From contig NC_031472.1 of assembly GCF_000006565.2 (NCBI RefSeq), forward strand, positions 1,854,227-1,918,226: a stretch of DNA of 64,000 bases, given 5' to 3'. Within the stretch, counting starts at the first letter, position 1, and every line of letters begins with the position of its first letter. Positions 57,366 to 64,000 of this stretch are shown piece after piece. The DNA is from Toxoplasma gondii ME49 (lineage: Eukaryota; Apicomplexa; Conoidasida; Eucoccidiorida; Sarcocystidae). Below the pieces are notes generated by a model that worked only from the letters and a program-made list of their open reading frames with translations, made no database searches and was not told the DNA's origin. The position numbers and the translations under genes were made by a program.

Positions 57366-60300
57366 ATGTGTATATGTGAGCACCGTTTTCGTTGAATGAT
57401 TCCTGTATCTCTTTTTTCTTGTTTTCATGTTGTTCGAGGCGCCGCTCTGTCCGCCATTTTCTGCTGTCTCTCTGGCGCAGGTTCGTGCTTCTCGCAAAAA
57501 CTCCTATACCCTTTCTCCGCAAGTGTTAATGAAGGATAATGAAGGATTCTGAGTCACAAGCATTTCATGTCGCGTATCTTTTTCTGGTCCTCGACGCAGT
57601 TCGTCGGTCCTTCTGCTTCCGCCGGTGTTTGTCTTCTTCAGGGATTACACCCAGACAGAGAGACTCTTTCTGCGATATCGACCGCAGTCACTCATCCATC
57701 TCGCCGCCCGCGTCGGGGGCCTCTTCGATAATACGGCTCACAATGTAAGGCTTTTTCTCTCTCCCGTTTTCTTCCAGCTCTCCTTTCTTTCTTTCTCCAC
57801 CTTCCTGCATCTTTTCATGCGTTCCTGCTGCTTCTCTTTCCTCTCGCTTCTTCCCTCTTTCTCCCTCCGGCGTTTCTTTCTCTCTCTCCGCCACTGTGTG
57901 CTCCCGAGCTTCCTCGGCGTTTCTGCCTGCTCTGTTGTGTTCTTTCCTTGCGGTCTTCCCTTGATCCTTTTCTGCTCTCGACTTTCTCTCGCTGCTTTCT
58001 CCGAAATCTTCTTCCCGGCAGACAGAGTCTGTCGCTGAGTTTCCTTCCGGTGAACTCCTCGCTGCATTCGTCGTGTCATTCTCCCCCCTCCTCCCCTCTC
58101 CTTCTCGCGCTCGTAATCACGTATCGCTACGCTTATGAACAGATATTAATTCGCCGCATGAAAACAAGGCCAGTACACACCCGCGTGTATGTAGACTTGA
58201 ATGCTTTGAGATAGTTTCTGTTTGTCGACAGGCCTGCTTTTCCCCCTCGTTTTTACCTTCGTAGCTCGAGTTCTTCCAAGACAATCTACGCATTAATGAC
58301 AACGTCGTCCGCGTCGCGCATCTCTTGCAGGTGAACTCTACAATCAGAGATAAGTCTGCCCCCGCGGCTTGCTCCCTTCCTCTTCTCTCCACCTTTCCCC
58401 TCTGTTCTTCCATCCTTGTCCCCTTCTGTCCTTCTTGTCCTCTCACCCTTCTTTTTCTTCGCCAGTTCCTGTCCTCTGTGGCCATCAGTCTCCGATTCCA
58501 CTTCCTTCTGCGGTCTCCGTTCCCTTCAAGCCTTGGCTTCTTGGGAGAGGAGTGCCAGCGACTGCCACTGCTGAATGCTCCCTTTCCTCGCTCAAAAAGC
58601 GTCGCCAACGAGTGTCTATTCATGAACATATGTGCATCGATCTCGTCAGCTAACTCTTTTCTGCTTCGCCCTCTGTCTTTGCATCTCTCTCTATATATAT
58701 GTATATATATCTATATATGTTTAAATATTTATATATATATATATATATAAATATATAGATGTATATATATAGATATATCTACAAATAGTTGCACGTATGG
58801 ATGTGTGGTGACGAAGCCTCCGAGACGTTTTTTTCTGCATCTGACTTGTGGATTTCCTTATCCGCAACTGAGCATCTTCGTCGAGTAGAGGACGCGTTTG
58901 CCAAGCTTCTGCCCGTAGGCAGCTGAGAGTTTCCGCAGCTTGTTGAGAGCGAGGCGTCCTAGGCCTCCTCGGCTGAGACGCCCGCATCTGCGTCTCTGTG
59001 TCCAGGTCCAACTGTGTTTTCTTGTGCGGTTCAGGTCCGGAAAGCTGTCTTTTGTCTGTCAACTTGCATCTTTCCCGCCCACTACGCAGAGTCAGGAGAG
59101 TGTCTCGTGGAAGAGCATCTCCAGTGAGTCCTCCCCCCTCCGGCCCTATCGAGAAACGAACAGAGTTTGCCTCACAACCAGACGAGCAGCGAGAGAAAGC
59201 TGCTCAGGTGCTCGTGCGAGCAGAGCCATCGTACTTGGAGTAGTCACTGCTTCTGAAAGAGGACACTGTCTTTGTTCTCTCCCCTGAAGTAGAGCGTCTT
59301 CTCCCGACAGTCGAGTCGCCATTCCTCTCTCTCCACGCCGCCCCCAAGGCACCTGCTGTGACTCTCAAGTGCCTCCTGTCCTTGGCATTGTCCAGGTCGC
59401 GTGCGGCTTGCCCAGAGGCTCCAGAGGTCCCTGCTCGTTTCTCGTTCTCGCTCTCTCTCTCTCTCTGTGTTTTCATCTCGCTGATTTTCTTGAGCGAGAA
59501 GAGAAGCCGTCGTCGCAGCAGCCGCGCAGAAACCAGCGGATCGCGACCAGATGCATCGGCCCGCGCGACAGTCTGTAGAGCGACATCTTGCGCATGCTCT
59601 CGCGTCTTGACTTGTAGTTTACTCAGAAGCAGGAACGCGAACTCGCTCTTACGCGCCAGGTAGTCTCGCATGCTGAGTCCATGAGCGTGAACAGTCTCGC
59701 GCTGCCGTGTACATGTCCACAGTTGTCCGTGGTAGAAAGTGAACAGACAAGTTGTTTTTGCCAGCCGAGAGTCGTTCAGCGGATCACTCTCTTGTGGGAC
59801 TAGACGCAGTTGAACACCCAGAGTTCAAGAAAAAAGATGGTCATGGAAATCTGGGGTCCTGCGTCATGCGTTGTGTTTTCGCGTCGAAGAAACGAACTCG
59901 GTAACTGTCTCGCTGCAGCGCCGAGGATCATCTAACTGGTGCTGTCCATGAGGGCAACATGCCGTTTCCCCATAGTCCACTCGCTTCTTGTGCATGTTTG
60001 ACTTCGCGACCAGAGGGACTCTGTGCGTCTGCGAACCGAGCAGTGGTGAGGACTGCAACTTCCGAGCGCTTTTCTGTTCAGCAATGGACCCCCGCATCCC
60101 TCAAATGAAGGCTACTCGTACGCAAAGAGGATGCTCGAAGTCTCTGTCCGTCTCCATCGCCAGAGGTTCGGACATCAATGGAGATGCGTGGTTCCGACGA
60201 ATCTCTACGGTCCTTTTGACCAGTTCTCTCTGGAAAAGGCGCATGTTCTTCCCGCTCTCATCTACAAGGCTTTCCTTGCCTCCCGTAAGGAAGGAAGCTT

Positions 60301-62486
60301 CTCCTGGCGTTACAGACGCGTCGAGTTTACATCCCTCCACCTCTTGTCGACAAGCCTGGGCTCTCCGTCTGCAGCTCGATTTGCCGTTGCCTCTTCCCTC
60401 CCGTTTTGCATTTGCCTTTTGCTACGTCGCTTTGCGTGCATCTCGGCCTTTCCCCGGTGCGAAGACATTTCATGCTCCTCACTCGCGTCTCTCTCTCCTC
60501 TCTCTTCTCTCTCTCCATCTCACCTGTTCTCTTTTCTGCGCTTCATCCTGCTGGCATCTCTCGCGCTCCGCTCAGAGGAAAACAACTCCCTCGTCGTCGG
60601 AGGAACTGGGTCGCCGCTGCGACAGTTCCTTTACAGCGAAGACGCAGCCGAAATTCTTCTGCGAGTCCTTGACGCGCCTGCCTTGTCTGAGGAAGAGAGC
60701 CTAATGATTCTGGCGTCCGATGCGGACTCATCTGGTGAGGGGCACACTGGAAAAAAGTCGGAAACTCCTTGCGTAGTTTTTCTGCTCTCTCGCGAGTCGC
60801 GAAGTTCGCACGGGATCGCGTTCATGAGCGTATTTCTCGAATTTTAATGGACTTTTCATAATTCTTCGCAGATTCTTCTCTTCTTGCCAGTGTGCGTATC
60901 TCCAAACGTCGCTGCAGACACACCTCTCTCCTCTTTCTCCTCCTCTGCGCTTGCGGGGCAGTGCCAAGCCTCTTCTGCCAAGTATCTTCGCTGGTTGCGA
61001 GCCTCACCGTCGCCTGACTCTCACTGTGCTTCGAAGTGACGCTCATTGAAGGTTTCTTCGCTCGCGCGCAGGTTCCGCCTAGAGTTTCTGTACCATACAA
61101 AATTCACACAGCAGATCATCAGCTGGTCCTAAACGTTTTTCTGTATGTGGCTGCTCTTGCGTATCGCGGGGGCCTGTTTGCGGTCTCTTTCCTTGTCTTT
61201 GGTTTCTGTTTGTTTGTCGAAAAACATCCCTGAGTTCCCTACGAGTCCAAGAGCCGCTCTCTGCGTTTTCTGCATGCAGAGGGAACGTCTATCGCTTACA
61301 TAGCGCAACGCATTGCAGACGCGTTTCACCTGTCGAAGCCTCTCGAGGTGAGTCTCCGGAGTCGCCACGATGTTCAGGCCTGGTCACTTCTTCGATTCGG
61401 CTCACTCTGCCTGTCCGTCGCGCGCCTGAGCGAGTGACTCGCCCTTCATCCGATCGCTTTCTGTGTTCCAGGAGAGTCCCTAGGCTAGTTTCGTAGGACT
61501 CCAGTAGTGAGATTCAGACACAAAGGGAGTTTGTTATCTTGGTGAACGCCGCCACCCCCCACTGGAGCGCTTTCTCTTCTCTTTCTTCGCTCCGGTTGAA
61601 CTCGCCGATGTGCGCCGGCGACGATGTGACTCTTCTTCCCTGCAGTTTGACCGATCGAGGCCGGACGGCATATACAGAAAGGTGAGGGGATGTCTGAGCG
61701 ACTGTTCTTTCAGACTCACAGTCCTCTTTCCTTGTGTTTTCTCTGCTTCTTCTTCATCTTCACACTGCGCCTTTCCCTTGTTCTTCTTCGTCGTCTCTGC
61801 GGTGTCCCGGAGTGTCTGTCTGTTTTCGTTCGCGCGTTTCTCAAGCGCTTCTGTCGCGGTGTTTCGTCCGTGTCATCGGTTTCTTGTGAATGCGCGTCCT
61901 GCGTTTTTTTTCCACGTTCGCCTGGAGACAAGTTGCGGCTAAACAGTGGAAGCGTCCAGTATACACCAGGAGTGAGCGCCATGTGACTCTCTCCTTCTTG
62001 ACGTTTCTGGGTGGTCCGTCGATGTTTCTCTTCTCAGCCAGTCTCTACCGCCAGGCTGCGTCGGTTCCTCGGTCCGGACTTTCGCTTCCTGTCTCTCGAG
62101 GAAGGTAAGAGAAGTCGATGAACCGGCAGTGGCGCGAGGATACCTACCCCGTAGGTCTGCTTCCATTATCGACCTCTTCTGCGTTGCAGGCGTCTCGTCG
62201 AACCTTTCCTCCTCTCTTCTTCTTTCGTGTCTCCTTTCGCTCCTGCGTCTGCCGTCTCGAAATCTAGGTATCTTTGTTGCGTTCACATCGAAGCAAGCGA
62301 GGGAGGATCGGCGGCGAAAGGAGGTCGCCGACGAAACGCATCTCCTCCTTTTTTTCGAACTGTCGACACCAAGTGCGGGGCGCCTCACGTTGCCTCCTTC
62401 AGGCTGGAAACACAATTTTGTCTGCTGCAGGAATTCAACGGACTGTCCAGTGGTTCGTCCAAAACAACAAAAGCGCGAGAACCTAA
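56089..62486 (+). CDS. GMER: GDP-L-fucose synthase (GDP-4-keto-6-deoxymannose epimerase/reductase)
   Basis: Ten exons: 56089-56351, 57642-57744, 58265-58330, 59035-59123, 60082-60284, 60576-60734, 61280-61347, 61646-61681, 62038-62104, 62431-62486. All phases close (1,110 nt, 369 aa). The enzyme makes GDP-L-fucose from GDP-4-keto-6-deoxymannose with NADPH. It is an SDR protein: VTGGSGLVGKAL is the Rossmann glycine loop, IHLAARVGGLFDN and DNLRINDNV are family motifs, CLSTCIFP holds the catalytic Ser, and YSYAKRM is the YxxxK catalytic pair. PTNLYGPFDQFS, VLPALIYKAF, GTGSPLRQFLYSED and DFRFLSLEEGIQRTVQWF follow the family to the C-terminus. The only insertion of note is a Ser-rich stretch (SSSSSSSSSSPSDSEG) after the first helix. 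A cytosolic enzyme is expected; it feeds O- and N-fucosylation. Confidence 0.96.
57317..57376. repeat. (TA)n microsatellite in intron 1 of GMER
   Basis: About 18 TA units then TATG/TGTATA steps, within intron 56352-57641. Confidence 0.9.
58691..58776. repeat. (TA)n microsatellite in intron 3 of GMER
   Basis: Interrupted TA/TATG/TAGATA steps, within intron 58331-59034. Confidence 0.9.
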
Positions 62487-64000
62487 AGAGACGAGTCCCT
62501 CCTCTACCCTCTGCTTGTCCACCTCTGCAACCGAATATTCATCTCCTACATATTCAGTTATGCATGATCAGGTATGTGGCGACTGTACGCGTAACTGTTT
62601 TCGGAGGTGTGCACCAGTGCCGTTCGGTGACGGGGGAGTCAGAGAGAGAGGAAGACCTGCGTTTTTTTCTGCAACTTCATTTTATCTTTTTTCCTTGTTC
62701 AAGAGAGAGTCTGAGGAACAAAGGCCCATATCTCTTCGTCGACGCGTCTGAACTCTGTGGTCACCAAAGTTTTTTACCTTCGATTTCGCAGTTCAGATTT
62801 TCGGTTCTGAAACTGACGTCTCTCCATAAGTTCTCTCACTTTCGACTTCAACAATATATTTCTAAGAATGTGGATGTGAAGAAACACTCAGTTTTGGAAT
62901 ACCCTGGACTCCTACGTCGAAGCCGACAGCTTTCCAGCAAACGCGCGGGCAACCCAGATACTGGAATCCAGCCTTTTCAGCTATCTTTACCCGTTCAAAG
63001 GAAGATGCTGCACAGCCGTTTCTGTTTCTCTCTCTTCACTCTCTTCGGCCTCGTTACAGTCGCTGTGTGCTGGAATCTACATGTACCCGACTGGACTGGC
63101 GCCCTACGGGGAGAACGGCGCAGAAGCGTCGCGAAACGACTCTAATCCTGAACTCTGAGAGCGCGAACAGCAGGCGCGCGAGGGGAGCCACAGAAGACGC
63201 CGTCTGTCCGGCGTGAAGCGACAGATGGACAGAGCTCTGAGAGAAGCAAGGCGAGCACATGGCGGAGACTGTGGAGTTCGCCCCCTGGCCTGAGGCCTGG
63301 CGGAGCAGCGACGTCGCAGGGTGTTTTTGGATAACTGGATAGCGCGACACCTGCACTGCTTTCGAACGGCTGTTTCCACCACAGATCGAACGACTTTTTG
63401 CAGGCGCGTTGTTTCCTCGCGCTCTCTCGAGACTGCAGAGAACTCAACACCTGCCTCCCGAGGATCCGAGAAGACGACCGACTGGGACTCGCGCAGACAC
63501 AGGAAAAAAGGCGAAGAGCAAGCCAAGTTCAGTGGCAACCACAGAGAGAGGGCGGTGCCACCGGCGCAGCGTAGTGAGAGAGAGTCGAGCAGGGGGCGAC
63601 AGAGGAGAGAGAGAAGAAAACCGGAAAGAGAGACGCGGCAGAAACGAAAGACAGGCGAACGAGGAACACTGCATTCGCAACGTGAAGTCGACACAGAAAG
63701 GAAGCGGAGAGAAACGCAAGTCGCAGAAAAAACTAGGCTTGAGAACGACGCGAGAAGACCCGGCCAGACTGATAGACTTTGGAATCTATATAGAGACGCA
63801 GAGACGCGGAATTCGAAGAGAACGTTGAACTCCAAACGTCGCCTGCTTCACAAAAAGTAGTCTGGAGGCGGCTTCTTCGACGGGATGCCTCGTCGCTCCT
63901 GAAGACAACGAACAGTCTCATGCACATCCACTTTCCTGTCAGTCTGGCAAACAACCCTGTCTGTTCACTTGCAGATCTATTCTTCGTTGTGCACTACACA
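62487..64000. other. 3' flank of GMER to window end
   Basis: Downstream of the GMER stop. Purine-rich on the plus strand from about 63480 to 63830, which leaves an open frame on the minus strand with no recognisable content. No gene is supported. Confidence 0.4.

Noticed and set aside
63104..63835. Minus-strand frame of 243 codons at the window end
   Set aside because: Reading of a purine-rich tract on the opposite strand; no motif and no start context.
1..64000. Insertion sequences, prophage or plasmid genes
   Set aside because: No transposase, integrase or replication protein motif was seen in any frame I examined.

Overview
The window looks like nuclear DNA of a tissue-cyst-forming coccidian (Toxoplasma gondii, Hammondia or Neospora type). 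The signs are intron-rich genes with GT-AG introns, huge exons full of Ser/Arg/Glu-rich inserts, (TA)n tracts inside introns, many TGCATGC words and an oocyst-wall-protein gene. There is no bacterial-style operon, insertion sequence or CRISPR array. The assignment to coccidia is inference from these features; the species is not resolved.

Layout. (1) 349-21394, minus: one very large six-exon gene (5,802 aa by my splice model) related to alpha-glucan, water dikinases (GWD/PWD). It has split CBM45-like starch-binding modules, the GWD core in the right order, and a catalytic region that looks degenerate. (2) 24233-24304, minus: a tRNA-Pro(AGG). (3) 24944-30560, plus: a seven-exon TPR protein (703 aa) with a transit-peptide-like N-terminus. 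(4) 32840-34201, minus: a Cys-rich oocyst wall protein of the COWP/OWP family, followed upstream at 34937-35287 by a truncated relative. (5) 38843-41665, plus: a three-exon kelch-BTB protein (625 aa). (6) 43829-54724, minus: a seven-exon scaffold nucleoporin of the Nup155/Nup170 family (about 2,680 aa). (7) 56089-62486, plus: a ten-exon GDP-L-fucose synthase (369 aa). The intervals between genes carry no coding evidence that I can support.

How the parts relate. The glucan dikinase relative belongs to amylopectin biology, a storage polymer of bradyzoites and oocysts, and the OWP genes belong to oocyst wall assembly. The nucleoporin and the GDP-fucose synthase are head to head and share a 1.36-kb divergent intergenic region. 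That is notable because O-fucosylated proteins gather at the nuclear periphery in Toxoplasma. All splice models were built by hand from GT/AG sites, reading-frame phase and remembered family motifs. Phases close exactly in all five multi-exon genes, but there is no transcript evidence.
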